Part shown: positions 34,880 through 47,136 of the stretch, one piece after another
Position numbering within the stretch: position 1 is the stretch's first letter
How the letters are laid out: each line of letters starts with the position of its first letter
Assembly (NCBI GenBank): GCA_025531455.1
Contig: JAMYHL010000015.1
Location: 637,491-701,490 of the forward strand
Direction: 5' to 3'
From: Apiotrichum sp. Y4204
Lineage: Eukaryota; Basidiomycota; Tremellomycetes; Trichosporonales; Trichosporonaceae
Length of the DNA: 64,000 bases
Translations under genes and position numbers: made by a program
Notes under the pieces: model-generated
Told to the model about the DNA's origin: nothing
The model's database searches: none
What the model saw: the letters and a program-made list of their open reading frames with translations, nothing else

Positions 34880-37800
34880 ATGTCGTCGCCGACTCGATAT
34901 CAGGTCGCGCCGTCGCCGACTGCCGAGATTCGATCACAGGCAATCGCAAAGTTGAAACGAGCAGCGTCCATTCCGCGAACGCCAGATGGGAGGCGAGGGC
35001 TTGTGACTGGTGGGATGACCTCGACATCCACGTCCGAGGAAGGACATGGTGGACCGTCGTCGTCGACTTCTGGCCACTCGCATTCGCATTCGCCATCGCC
35101 GTCCCGTCCAAACTACGACTACGATGAAGAGGAGCAGCTGCTCAATGCAGGCCCGGAAGTCAACGTGTTCGGCGCACCTGTCATGCAGCGGACATTGTCC
35201 GAGTCGTCATCGTTCCACATCCCGACACCACCCCACATGCCATATGGTTCGTCGACAACCTCCTTGCTTAATGACCAGCCCTCACCACATCATCCAGGAT
35301 CAGATTGGGCGAACACCGGCGTTCCTTACCCACTGCAGATGCAAGGCCTCAGCCCCGTGTCGGTGCCACCAAGCGCATTCCCTGGAAGCCTCCACACGCC
35401 CAACGGTCCGAGTCGCAACACGCCTAGCCCACTCCTCCCGTCGCTGACCGACTTGCGCAATCTGTCCCGTTCCAACTCTGCGGCGGCACGAGCAAAAGCA
35501 ATGTGCAAGCTTACGGGGCAGCCGGAAACGCCTACACGTAGCACCAACATCATAACCCCCATGTCATCAGATGAGGACGTCCGACTCGGCTTCCATGGTC
35601 TACCAGGATCACGTCTCACGCGCTCGGGCACGATCGGCGTGCCGCGGATGTTTGGGCTGACTCCAAGCCCATCACAATCCACAACAACAGTGGACGACAC
35701 GGCGGCGCTCATCCCGACAGCAACTCAGCTCCCAGATACTGCTTTTGACATTCCGCGCCCACGCTTGCAACGCAGCTTCACTGTGTCTTCCTCCAACATG
35801 GGCGAGGAGCGGCGTAGTGCTGTCGGACGGCGAATGGTCGAACGCCTTGGAGAACGGCGCGCTGCACGCCAGAAAGAAGAGGCAGAGGTTCGCAAACTCT
35901 GGGAGGAGAGCAGAAAACACGCAGACCTCCGAAAGTCGACAGACACGTGGAGTTCGCGCCACAAAAGTATGGCCAACTCGGGACAGCCTGGTCAGCCGAG
36001 TCTAGAACAAGCGCCAGATGCCCAAGAAACCGAAGCGGACGTCCCAGAAGAGGTGGAGGAAGACGAAGACGAAGAAGTCATCGCTTTTGATGGCGCGGGC
36101 CACCAGTGGAGCCGAGAGGAGGAGGATCAGATGGAGGACGACACAGAGGAGGATGAGGACGAGCGCGCCCCGACACATCCCACGAGTCTCCCCTTCATCG
36201 CCCTGCCTCCCATCTCTTCGCAGCCAGCTTCTCTCCTTTCCGCCACCCCGTTCGATCGCACGCCATCACGCAGCACCGAACGCTCGGACGAGTTCGAGTA
36301 CGAGGCCCATCTTCGTCGCAGCCTGTCGAGCCGCACTGCCCGCAATGAGGTGATGGAGGCGAGCCCGGAAGTGGCGCTTCCCAGTCCACTGATCGAGGAC
36401 TTGTCGGAAGAGTCCAACCACGAGGGCGTTTTTCTTCGCCAACAGAGCGCCGCCAGCCGCCATAGCTACAATAGCCCGAGCAGTCTCGGCCACAGCAACC
36501 TCGGTCACCATGGCCACGAAGATCTCACTGTTCCCGTCCTTCCGTTTGTCGCTGCAACTCGGCATGTGACCCAGGAGTCTGTGTCCTCGTCTGGCACCGC
36601 AGTGCCGCCTGGGCGTTCGCCGGGCGCAGAGTCGACGGCCACATTTGAGCCGGCCACCGCCCCTCAGCTCAATATCCCGGAGGAAAGCTGGTCGGACTAT
36701 GTCAATGGCAGCCAGAGTAAGTTTTAAGACCCTTTAATCTAGGATCTTGCTAAGGCCACCAGACTCAGTGGATGCCGACACTCCAATCACCGAGACATTC
36801 AAGGTGTACCAACAGATGGACAGTCCCGATGTGAGCGGTAAGAATTCGCCGGTACGCCACATGCAGCAGGACAGCATCTCGAACACGAGCACCACCAGTG
36901 CGCAGGACCGAGCTGTCAGCCGCATGTCGTGGGACGAGGTCAATCACGAGGAAGCAAACCAGGGCAAGAAGGGCAGCCTCACGGGGCGTAAAGGCCGTGC
37001 TATGCTGGCAGCTCTCCGAAAACACTCAGCGACGAGCACTGCCAGCCCGCCTGCAAGCCCCCGACACGCTTTCAATCAGATGTTCGGCAGGCGCGAGTCC
37101 GAGTCTTCGGCGTCAGCCAGCCAGCGTAGTAACCGCGAGTCGCCGGTGCATTCTCGCGTAGTACGGCATGAGACGTCCACCTCTTCGCTCAACACACCCG
37201 AGGGGGCGACGTCGGCGAACCATATGCTTCTCCAGCACCAGCTTTCCCAATCTTCGCCAGTTGGCTTCCTCCCGCGTGCCGACATCAACGACCCGCGTGT
37301 CATGAACTCGAAGCTCTCCCCGTTCCCGGGTATCAATGTATCCCGGTCCCGCTCCGGTTCCGAGAGCCATAACGAGATTCCGCACCTTGTTCACCACCAC
37401 TCGGAACCGGCGACTCGTACAGTCAACGGGGCACATACCACCAACGGCGCCGCCAACGGGCATATCAACGGTTCGCACGCCAACGGATCCCACGCCAATG
37501 GTGCCTCGCATCGCGTTCAGAAATCTGAGGACAGCACGAACGACCCAGTGCGGCGCAACTGGTTGGGCAAACCTATTGCCGCGTCGCGCACGTCCGAGGC
37601 TACGAGCGACAACCACTCGCGCCAAGGCAGCAACTCCAGCCACATGAGCCAGCCGAGCCACAGCCACCGCAGCAACAACAGCTACCACAGCGCTACCCCG
37701 AGTGACGATTATCGCAACGGCAGCAGCATTCGTGCCACCGAGTCGCCCGTGGACACGACGCCAAAGGAGCGCGGCGCAGGCACAGGCACGCGGGACACCA

Positions 37801-39814
37801 AGCAGCGTCCCGAAATTCCAGCGTTCATGGTCAATCGCCGTCGCGCACCTCCACCGCCAATCGAGCTCGGTTCGTCCAACGTCGTATCCATCAATGATGA
37901 CGCCACGATGGGCGCGCTCGCGATGCCCCAGCGCGCTGAGGTGCTGAATCGGATGGACAAGATGCTTTCTCGGGCGAGCAACGACCCAGCAAATCCGGAC
38001 TTCCTCGACGACCCGCCGCGCAAGCTTCTCCTATCGCAACAAGTGCTCCAGGTGGTCAATGTTCATGTGAGTTTAGTATGAAGCAACCAGCTCCTAACCC
38101 CTAGACCGTCAAGGACCGATACCTCTTCCTGTTCAACGATATTCTGGTGATTGCCAAGCCGATTATCACGACTGGCACTCAGGCGACGCTGGACATGAAG
38201 TATATTGTCAAGTCGGTTGTGAGCCTCGACAAGCTCACCGTCACTGGTCTTTCGGATGAAAGTGGAGAGGAGCCGAACCGCCATTCTGCGGTCATCAGCT
38301 TTGTGCAGCAGTTTGCGGACGATGCGTTCCAGGCGGTCCGCCACCTTGCCGAGCGCAGTTCGCCAAAGCTGAACGCGCCCACCCTAGCTTCTCTACTCTC
38401 CAAGATGCCCGAGCTCGACAAGACACAACTCGGCCAGCTACTGGCGGCGGACACGACGCTTCTCAGCGCCTTCATACACCGCTTCCATTTCCATCATGTG
38501 CGCATCGATGACGCCCTGCGCGTGTTCCTGCTTTCTATACGCCTGCCGACCGATATCGGGGCGGCAGAGACGCTACTCTGCGGTTTTGCGGATGGGTACT
38601 ATGAGGCCAACCAGGACACGCTGCCATACGACCCGATACGCGCCCGTGACCTTGTTATCGCAACCATGGAACTCAACGACATGCTTTACTCGACCTTTGG
38701 CTTTGCCTTCCCCAACCATGCCATCTCGGGCGACACGTTCGCGGCCGGGTTCCGATCCAAGGACCCCAACCGTCTCGTTCCGGACAGCCTGTTACAGGAG
38801 ATCTACCGCTCGATCCGCGGCAGCAAGCTTGTTCAAGCGCTCGCGTCACACGAGGCGCACCTCGCCCGCGAGGTCGTCATAACTCCGAGCCGTCTGCCGA
38901 CCAGGCTGACGTTCAACGAGTGGTCGGAGCCCATTACGGTGACGCTACCCCGTGGCGACCCCAGCTTCAAGATCAAGCTTCTCAGCGAAGGTCTCGAGTT
39001 TGACACTGCCGTTTTGGACTTTGGCCAGTCGCGTTCGCAGACGTTCCGGGTGCGCGGCGTCGCTCTTGGCGCCAAGTCGATGCTCTTTGAGCGTACCGGC
39101 GTCAGTGCCGCATACTATGCGTGCATCGGCAACACCCGCACATTCTCCGTCGAGCGCTCGTTTATGCGCAACACGTTCCACGTGCAGTTCATGTCTCCGC
39201 AGGGCCGTCGGAGGAAATACTGCTTCTCAGTGCCAGACGCAGTGTCGCGCCAGAAGTGGGGTGGAATGCTCACGCGTCAAGTGTGGCTCACCACCGAGAA
39301 GCAGCAGGGTGCTGGTGCGCCAACGACCTCGGAGGGACGCGTGCGCCGGGCTGCTGAGGCAGTGTCGCTGCAGGTCCTGCGCGATGCCCTCATCACCCCT
39401 GAAAAGGAGGACGACACGACCGCGAACACCAGCGCGAATGGCGGCCGCAAGATTTCGCATCATCACCGTGTTGGTTCGGTATCCGTCGCCTTTGCCCGCA
39501 AGATGGGCCTCGACGCGCGGTCGCAGGAGGAGCCAGCGGACGGATTGCAGACGGGCAAGGAGCTCGTGCTCCTGTGCAGGCAGAACAGTCTGCTGCCGAG
39601 CGTGCTCGAGATGCTGCAGATCAAGGCGAGCAACGGAGCAAAACCCATCCGCGGTAGGGGACACGGCAATGGTGCCGGGAGCGGCGGCAGTGTGAGTGGA
39701 GCTGCAACAAAGGCCGGATCTGGCAACTGGATCCCGCACTCTGCGCAGATGGGCGGAGAGAAACCCATCCGCAGCGCGGGCCTCAAGGCGCTCATGCATG
39801 ACCGCCGGCTGTGA
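34880..39814 (+). CDS. Large ARF-GEF with PH-Sec7-PH architecture (SYT1-like)
   Basis: Predicted 1614-aa exchange factor for ARF-family GTPases in membrane traffic. Exons are 34880-36716, 36769-38066 and 38105-39814 (introns 52 and 38 nt). Residues 1-1000 are mostly disordered and Ser/Pro/His-rich, with an acidic patch and an NGTHANGSHANG-like low-complexity run. A first PH-like region begins at about 1020 (RKLLLSQQVLQVVNVHTVKDRYLFLFNDILVIAK). The Sec7 domain (about 1150-1290) contains FIHRFHFHHVRIDDALRVFLLSIRLP, FADGYYEANQD, ATMELNDMLYS and a closing EIYRSIR. A C-terminal PH (about 1340-1440) ends in the usual tryptophan helix (RQKWGGML). The glutamic-finger position in the RLPxE motif is Asp1195 (RLPTD). 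The long CT-rich 5' leader with short upstream ATGs suggests translational control. Confidence 0.88.
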
Positions 39815-40148
39815 GAGAGGAGGAGAGGGGGAACGGAATTAGGATTTGTTGTCACTAGCATATTCTGTACATAAATGCATGATGCATGATCACGACTACT
39901 CGCCGGGTTGCACTCTGTGGGGGGGTTGCAGCGCCAGCTCTCCGCGCTCTATGCGTTCTGGCCCAAGACGCGCTGCGGCATCTTGTCTACCTGATACAAA
40001 TGCATAGTCTATCTGCGTTACGATCGCGCCCACCACATGCTAACAGCACTCGCCACTGTCTGTCGACCCAACCGGGCGCCTTTCCGCGTCGCCAAATCTC
40101 CCTCGACATTGATCCACTCCATGTCTCCTCGTACACCTCCCCGGGCCA

Positions 40149-40948
40149 CTACTTGAACAGCAGCTGGCATGAGTACACCTTGTCGTCCTCGTCCCAGTGC
40201 TCCCACACCGAGTCGGGGTCCTCCTCTTCGTCGACCATGTCCTTTGACGGGATAGCAAACGCGATGGTCTCGTACGGCTCGGCCGCAAGCTGCCGTCAGC
40301 CGTGTCCGGAACTGGCCCATGTCCCACGCCGCTGCCACTCACCACCATGTACTGGAACGCGCGGTTTGGAATCTCGCGCTTCTGCTCAAACGCGCTCATA
40401 AACCGCCTGCGCGGCCGTTCTCCCGTCTTGATCTCGGGGAGGGACACGGTAAACAGCAGCCCGAGGCGCTGCGACGTCGGCTCGCGAATCTTGACAATCT
40501 TGTACCCCGGCCGCCCAATTTTCACAAACACGCGCTTCTTGACCGCCGTCGCGGTCGGCGGGGGCGGGGCAGCGAGCATCGCCTCCTGGTTATCCCTTGC
40601 GGCGCGGCGCGCGAGGTTGGTCTGGTGCTTCTTGCCCTGCGTGTGCGCGAGGTACGAGCCCTCGTTCACGTGCAGCGTTAGGCACAGGCGACACTCGAGC
40701 GTGCCCAGGTGCGTGCGCAGAATGTACGGGTCCTTTGCGAGGTCGATTGTCTCGAGGGCGAGCTTGCGCAGCCGCTCGCGCCGGTCCACCGCCGTCTCGC
40801 TCCCGCCCGCGACGCCGCCGCCGCCCTTGTTCGCGCCCGCTCGGTTCTGGGATTAGTACATGCACGATTTTCGGGGAGCTTGAGGGAGGCAATGAAGCTC
40901 ACTTGGTAGTCTGCTGTCAGCGCGCGTCTCTGGTTGTGGCTTACCCAT
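40149..40948 (-). CDS. PRP11: Splicing factor SF3a subunit 2 (SF3A2/PRP11) with an 8-nt microexon
   Basis: Predicted 218-aa U2 snRNP protein needed for prespliceosome assembly. Exons are 40948-40945 (ATG plus one base), 40910-40903 (8 nt), 40846-40343 and 40289-40149; introns are 34, 56 and 53 nt. Joined, the start reads MDYQNRAGANKGGGGVAGG, as expected for the family. Next comes VDRRERLRKLALETIDLAKDPYILRTHLG, then the matrin-type C2H2 zinc finger (CRLCLTLHVNEGSYLAHTQGKKHQTNLARRAA), VFVKIGRPGYKIVKIREP, FMSAFEQKREIPNRAFQYMVV, and a C-terminal half (AAEPYETIAFAIPSKDM) with the family's final WEHWDEDDKVYSCQLLFK. Length and order match yeast and human SF3a2 without the animal proline tail. It is head-to-head with RRP8, 241 bp between start codons. 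Confidence 0.95.
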
Positions 40949-41189
40949 TGTGGATGCTGTTGTTGTTGTGGACACAAAACTCGAAATCGAGATCGAGGAC
41001 GAGTTCAAAGGGGTGTTGGGTGGCAAAGTGGCTAAGCTGGCGGGGATTCGGGAAATGCGCCGTGTGGCGGGCGGATGCGGGGGCCCACACGAGGCAAGTA
41101 TTCCCAGATTTCCAGATTTCGAACCCAGATAGATGGGATCCACATTTCTAGTTCTCTTGCCACTACATTTCCACCCACACTCATCCCTG
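40949..41189. promoter_or_regulatory. Bidirectional promoter between SF3A2 and RRP8
   Basis: 241 bp separate the divergent start codons at 40948 (-) and 41190 (+). No other gene fits. Both genes are ribosome- or RNA-biogenesis functions, so shared growth-linked control is plausible. Confidence 0.5.
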
Positions 41190-42647
41190 ATGCTCTTCGC
41201 CTCGGCATTCGACAGCGCCCCGACGGCAGCGGCGGCGGCCGCGCCTCTCTCGATGGGCAAGCGGAAGCGCGGCAACAAGGGCAAGGACGAGCAGGTGCGC
41301 GCGACGCAGGCGAACCTCACCAAGCTCATGGGGCGGATGGAGCGCGGGGAGGTTGTCGAGGCGGACCGGCAGGGGCGGGAGGCGATGGGCGAGATGGGGA
41401 AGAAGAAGCGGCGCGTGGATGGGGCTGAAGGCAAGGGACATAAGGGCAAGGGAAAGATGGAGCAGAAGGGCGGGAAGAAGGAGGGTAAGCGGATGGATCA
41501 GCAGGAGCCCAAGGGGAAGGAATTTGGCAAGGGCAAGGACTTTGGCAAGAACAAAGACTTTGGCAAGGGCAAGAAGGGCGGCGAGGAAGCCAATACCGGA
41601 AAGCCAGCCGCGAAGAGCACGCCGACAAAGATCCCCGCAAAGCCAGCCACGCCGACGCCAAAGCCCAAGACCAAGACGCCGACCAAGGCGCTCCCTGCGC
41701 CCGTGGAGATCGACCTGCCGACGCCGAAACCCAAGGCCGACGACGGTCTCACCGACATGCAGCGCAAGATGGCGGCCAAGCTCGAGGGCGCGCGCTTCCG
41801 CTGGATCAACGAGCAGCTGTACACCACGAGCTCGGACGATGCTGTTGCGCTCATGGACAACGATCCCAAGGTGTTTGCCGACGTAGGTTTGCTGAAAGTA
41901 CTTCCCCGCAACAGTCTCTCACGGCAGTACCACGACACGCACCGGCAACTGACGGCGGCATGGCCGTCCCCGCCGCTCCCGCACATTATGAAGATCCTCG
42001 CCCCGATGCCGAAGGGCAGCGTAATTGCGGATCTGGGATGCGGCGATGCGGACCTCGCGCGCGCCCTCGTCCCGCAAGGCAAGGTCGTGCTCTCGTACGA
42101 CCTGGTCGGCGACGTCGGGGAGCAGGGCCGCAGCGCGCGCGGCGAGGGCTGGGTCGTGCCCTGCGACTTTCTCACCGGTGTGCCACTTCCCGGCCGGCCT
42201 GGGGGTGAAGCCGATGCGGAGGAGAAGGGGAAGCGGAAGGGCAAGAAGCGCGACCCGGCAGCGAGCGAGATTGTCGATGCCGTCGTGTGCTGTCTCTCCC
42301 TCATGGGCACAAACTGGGTTGGCGGCGTGTACGAGGCTGCGCGGATCCTCAAGCAGGGGTGAGTGGTGGCATGGTGGTGTCGTTGGGCAGCACTGACTTG
42401 CAGGGGAGAGTTCCACGTCGCAGAGGTCACGTCGCGCTTTGTGTCGACCGAGGCTTTCGTCGAGGCGATCACCTCGTTTGGCCTCGTGCTCGAGTCGCAG
42501 GAGGAGCCGTCGACGCACTTTACGCTGTTCCGGTTTACGAAGCGCACACCGACGCCGGTTGGCCCTGTGCGCGGCCAGGAGGGATGGGACGAGCGCGTTG
42601 CCGATGGCGAGGGAATCCTGCGGGCGTGCATCTACAAGCGGAGATAA
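41190..42647 (+). CDS. RRP8: 25S rRNA (adenine-N1) methyltransferase RRP8
   Basis: Predicted 455-aa nucleolar SAM-dependent enzyme that makes m1A in helix 25.1 of large-subunit rRNA. Exons are 41190-41882, 41928-42358 and 42404-42647; both introns are 45 nt. The N-terminal 200 residues are Lys/Gly/Pro-rich and basic, with FGKGKDFGKNKDFGKGK repeats. The conserved domain starts at MQRKMAAKLEGARFRWINEQLYTT, followed by YHDTHRQL..WPSPPLP, SAM motif I (IADLGCGDADLA), SYDLVG, VPCDF, DAVVCCLSLMGTNW and HVAEVTSRFVSTEAFVEAI. The first intron is stop-free and a multiple of three, so unspliced RNA would add 15 residues inside the domain; homologues join FAD directly to YHDTHR. An in-frame ATG at 41133 would add 19 residues, but MLFASAFDS was preferred. 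Confidence 0.93.
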
Positions 42648-42747
42648 GATACGAGATACCTATGCTGTTCACTGTACTTTGTTCTCATGCACTTCATCAT
42701 GACATTACTCAACATACATACCTACTGTACCTAATCTACCAAGACTG

Positions 42748-45700
42748 CTACCTCCGGAGCGCCCGCACCCGGCTGCTGAGGTCACTCACGCGCTCCTCGA
42801 GTGCGCGCCGCTCGTTCTCCCACCGCCACACCTGGACATCCGGCGCATTCTTGCGCGACCGCCACGCCGGGCCGTTACCGCCAAGACCCGATATATCCAC
42901 GATACGCGGCGCGGCGGCCATGCGCGCAACCTCGCGCACCAGCAGCTTGGACTCGGTCGCAAGGGCCTGCCGTGTGTTTCGAACAGGAGTGCGGCGAGGG
43001 GTGCGCGGGCCTTCCGACTCGGCGTCGCTGCTCTCCCCATCCACGAGATCGGGAACTGGCGGAAGTGGCGGGAGTGGTGCGAGAGACGTCTTGCGCAGTG
43101 GTGCGAGCATCTGCACGTCGTTGTACAGGTCCTTGCTCTTGAGAAGGGCGTTCTCGGAGCGGAGGAAACGGACCGCGGCGCGCAGGCTCTCGATCTGGTC
43201 GACGAGTTGGCCGGCTTCCACAGTAGTGGCGAGCACGGGCGTGTCGGCCGTCGCGGTACTGGGCGATCCAGAGTCTGGGCCCCTGTCCTTCCTCAAGCGC
43301 GCATTCTCCGCCTCGAGTGTGTCGTATTCCGTCTGGAGCTGCTCCATCGCCTCCTCGTACACCTTCTCCTGTTTCTTGGCCTTGCCGATGTCGTTCTCCA
43401 GCTCGAGGATCATGTCCGCCTGCTTCTTGGATGATTCGAGACGGTGGCCGAGCGTCTCGATCTTAACGTTCGCCTCCTGCAGGCTCTGCTCGCGCAGCTT
43501 GACTTCGCGCATCATGCCCTTGAGCTCCTCGCTCAGACGCGACAACTTGCGCTCCGCCTCGGCATTGTACTGCGCCGCCTCCTTGACCGCCGCCACGCGC
43601 GTGACCCACGGGGGCGTCACCTGGATATTCACCGTCTGTCCGCCCTTGGCTGCGCCGCGGAACTTGGGCAGCGTGTCCGCCAGATCGGTCGCGAGGCGTT
43701 CCATGAAGGAGCTGATGACCTCCCAAGGAGTCATTTCGGCGTCCACCTGCTCAGTCACCTCGGACAGGAACTTGTCAATATCCGCCAGGCGGAGGGGTTC
43801 CTTGGTCTGCCGCACTGAGCCAATGTGCGCGCCGATACGCTGCGCAACCTGCACAGCAATGTCGACAGCGTTGGAAACGGATGTGAGGAGGTCGCCGAGG
43901 GCGGCAGTGAATTCTGGCAGCAGGGCATACTGCCCAACAACCGCCTCCTCGACCACAGCAACGAGCTTGCCAGCTGGTGCCTTGACCGCACGCGCCTGGT
44001 TGAGGATGCGCTGCACGGGCTCATACACGCCCTCCTCGAGTGTCGACTCTCCAACGTCCACATCAATATCGCCGTCCCTGACAATCGAGACGACCGCCTG
44101 TCGGACGAACCCAACAGCAGCGGCAAAGTTGTCCAGGTCGTCCTCGAAGTTGTACACGAGGTCGAGCTGCTGTTCCGCAGCGTCCAGCCCAGGACGGTTG
44201 AACATGACCTCAGCGAGGTGGTTGAACTGCGCAATGAGACTGTCAAGCTCACGCGCACAGTCGGCCTCGATAAATTCGTCGCTCTTGAGGAGAGACACCC
44301 AGCCGTCGACCTTTGGCTCGACGCCAACGAGTTCCGAGACCACCTTGCCGAGGGTGACCCAGTCGTCGGAGGGAGCACGGCGCATGACAGCCGCGAACCG
44401 ACGGTTGAGGGCTGCAAAGTGGCGCAGCTTGCCGCGCAGCTCGCACACGCCAACAAGCGCCTCGGACGCGACGCTGTGCAGGGCAGTAGGTAGGCCGTGA
44501 AGATGGGAGATGACATTGGTGATCATGTCGAGCTTGGAAGCAACACGGAGGAAGAAAAGCAGGGCCGTGACGCTGTCCTCCTCCGTCTCGTGGTACACAT
44601 CCGGAAGGTACACCTGTACAACGCGGAGGTGCTCTGTGAGCTGCGCGGCCTCGAGCTTCTTGAGGTCCAGATCGATCGTTTTGCTCTGCGTCTTGGCTGC
44701 CGAGTTTTGGAGCTTAAGGTTGAGGTTAAGGAGCTGCTGCGACTCCTTGCTAGCTGTTGCCGACTCGTACTCCTGCGTCGCCTGCTGCACACGCAGACTA
44801 TCAATCTCGCTCTGCAGCGAATTGACAAGCTCACGGAACTGCCCAATCGTCGCCTCCATATCGACAACGACAACCTCCAGATCGTGCGAACGTGCAACCT
44901 CGTCGCGCAGTTTGCTCTGGAGACCCGAGATCTCCTCCTCAAGCTGCTTCTCCACTTCGATGTGGTTTTCCTCAATCTCGTCGTTGAGCTCCTTGAGCGC
45001 TTCGAGATCCTCGATGGTCGCGCGCTGATCCTCGACCTTTTCGCTCAGCTGCAGATTGCGCTCGGTGAGCTCCTCGAGAAGGTCTTCGGCACCAAGCGCG
45101 TCGTCGAGCTGCTGCTTCAGGTCCTCAATCTGGGCCTCGGCGCTGCCCAGCTTGGCCTCCGTGAGCTCCAGCACGGCCTTCTGGTCCTCGCGCGTGCCAA
45201 GCTCGCGCTCCACGTCAGCCAGCTTGCCCTTGAGCTCGCGTTCCGTCTCGCCACTGACGTCGCGAAGGCTAACTGTCAGATAAGCCATACTTGAACACTC
45301 ACCGGATAAGGGCCTCCTTGAGGCGCTCGTTGTGCTTCTCAAGCTGCACAAACGCAAGAGACGATCGCTCCCCCTCAACGCCCGCTATCGGCTTTTCGTA
45401 TTCGGCTGCTGTCAGCTATATGAATCAGCCATCTGTTTGCTCACCATTCTCCTCCTTGAGTACAGCAACCTCGAGTTCCAGCTCCTCAATCTTGCCATGG
45501 AGTTTCTCGAGATCCGCCTCGGCAGCCTCGGCCTTCTCCTCAGCGACCTCACGGTCAAGAGTGGTCATTTCGAGCTGATCAAGGGCCTCCTGCGCTCGCG
45601 TCTCAAGCAAGACATTCTCCGACTGCAAGTCCCGCACAGAGCGCTGCGCACTGGCAAGGGCACTCTGTTGCTCCAGAAACTTGGCCTGGAGCTTGGCACG

Positions 45701-47136
45701 GATAGCATGGAGCTGGTCGGCGTCGGCCTCCTTCTTCTCCAGCATCTTGATGCGCTCCGCATCCTCATTGCGGCGCGTCTCGAGGAGGCGAACCTTGATC
45801 CGCAACTCATCAAGCTCGCGTTTCTGCGCAAACACAGCAGCAGCAGCGGTATCGCGGTCAGGAGACAGGGAGCGTGCAAGCGGCTGGCGGGGAGAAACAC
45901 GCGGGGATAGCTGCTGTCCGCCAGCTATAGTCGACCGGCCGGCTGATGTGCCAGAGACGGGGTCGGCGGATTCGGGAAGAGGGGAGAGGAGAAGTTCGGG
46001 TGTTTTTGGATTCGGCTTGTCTTCTGCTGCTGGAAGGAGTGATTCACGAAGGGGGGATGCTGGGGGTGGTGCGGTGGTTTCCGGAATCGACGGGGTAGGA
46101 ACAGGTGGCGGCAGCATGGAGCCCCTGGGAGCACCTGATGGCAGACTACTGTCAGGTTCAGCCTCGGAGCTTGTCGATGCGAGAGAAATTGTCGAGATAC
46201 GACGCGTGGAGGAGGAAGCCTCTGATATGGGCATGGCGCTGCTGGTGGCAGATGCCGGGGGTGCTGCTGACGAGAGCGTCGGAGGAGCATTGGATGCCGA
46301 CGCGTTTGTAGCTATTGACGAAGGGCGTCCCTTGATTGCCGTCTTGGCACCGGCAGCCTGGGTCCGGACACCAACGGACGCACGCGGTCCAGGGCGCGTC
46401 GTCGCCGCTGCTGCACGCTTGACGGTGTTTGCTGACGCTGCACTCGACGGCCGTGCGGGGGTCATTGTTCCACTGATGGATTGCCGTGAGGTGGCACGCG
46501 TCGGCGTCGCCGCCGGTCGCGGGGCGGGTGTCGAGCCGGAAGAGGTCCGGCTAGCGGGCGTTGATGCGCGCGAGGCATTAACAGAGGGCAAACGCGAAGT
46601 ACTCGCACTAGGCGTCTTCGGCACGCTGGACAGGCGAGACTGCACGGTCAGCATTGGGATTGCGCATGGTGTTGACGGTATGGATGTGGGTGTGGGAATT
46701 GCAGTTGCAGCAGTTGCAGTGGGTATTGCACTTGGGCTTGCGCTTGCACTTGCTATCACACTTGCAGATACAGAAGCATTTGCACTTGCACTTGCAGTTG
46801 AGAGACTGAGAGCACGCACGGTTCTTGGCGCCGGCTGTTCGAGGATCTTGACCTGGCTGGGACGGACGAACACGCCATGATTCGGCTTGCACTCAAAGTA
46901 CGCCTCGCCCTGCACCGAGCCGTTGTTCTTCCCCGACGGTGTGTCGCTTCAGTCAGCACAAACGTGGGTTACGGCGTTCCATCGCCAGCTACACCGCCAG
47001 CTACACCGCCCACTCACAGCTCGATGCCGACCCAGCGCCCGGCGGAGAACTTGGGGTTGACGCCCGTCCAGCGCACCATGCCGGTGCCGGCAGTGACGGC
47101 GACCTTTGCGCCGACGGGGATCTCGGGCTGGCTCAT
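42748..47136 (-). CDS. NIP100: Dynactin p150 (Glued/NIP100) subunit
   Basis: Predicted 1414-aa shoulder subunit of dynactin, which binds microtubules and dynein for nuclear and vesicle movement. Exons are 47136-47018, 46946-45445, 45405-45303 and 45268-42748 (introns 71, 39 and 34 nt). A CAP-Gly domain covers residues 8-75, with the GKNNGSV signature and GEAYFECKPNHGVFVRPSQVKIL. A Ser/Ala/Pro/Thr-rich basic linker follows (about 80-330), partly built from a GCAGTT/GCACTT-type repeat. Coiled coil 1 and the long C-terminal half (DLRDVSGETERELKGKL..., then FFLRVASKLDMITNVISHLHGL) match the p150 family. Intron 1 splits the CAP-Gly domain. It is convergent with RRP8 (100 bp between stop codons) and divergent from eIF3k. 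Confidence 0.93.
46670..46802. repeat. Coding minisatellite in the dynactin linker (GCACTT/GCAGTT units)
   Basis: Six-base units GCAGTT, GCACTT and related, on the plus strand, encode an Ala/Ser/Thr-rich segment of the p150 linker next to the CAP-Gly domain. Copy number is likely variable between strains. Confidence 0.65.

Noticed and set aside
40000..40140. Possible C-terminal extension of SF3A2 by reading on past the third exon without splicing
   Set aside because: Splicing at 40342/40290 restores the conserved AAEPYETIAF end, so the unspliced frame is a shadow.
45681..46880. 399-codon open frame on the plus strand
   Set aside because: Antisense to the dynactin p150 linker and coiled coil; composition follows the repeat-rich coding strand.
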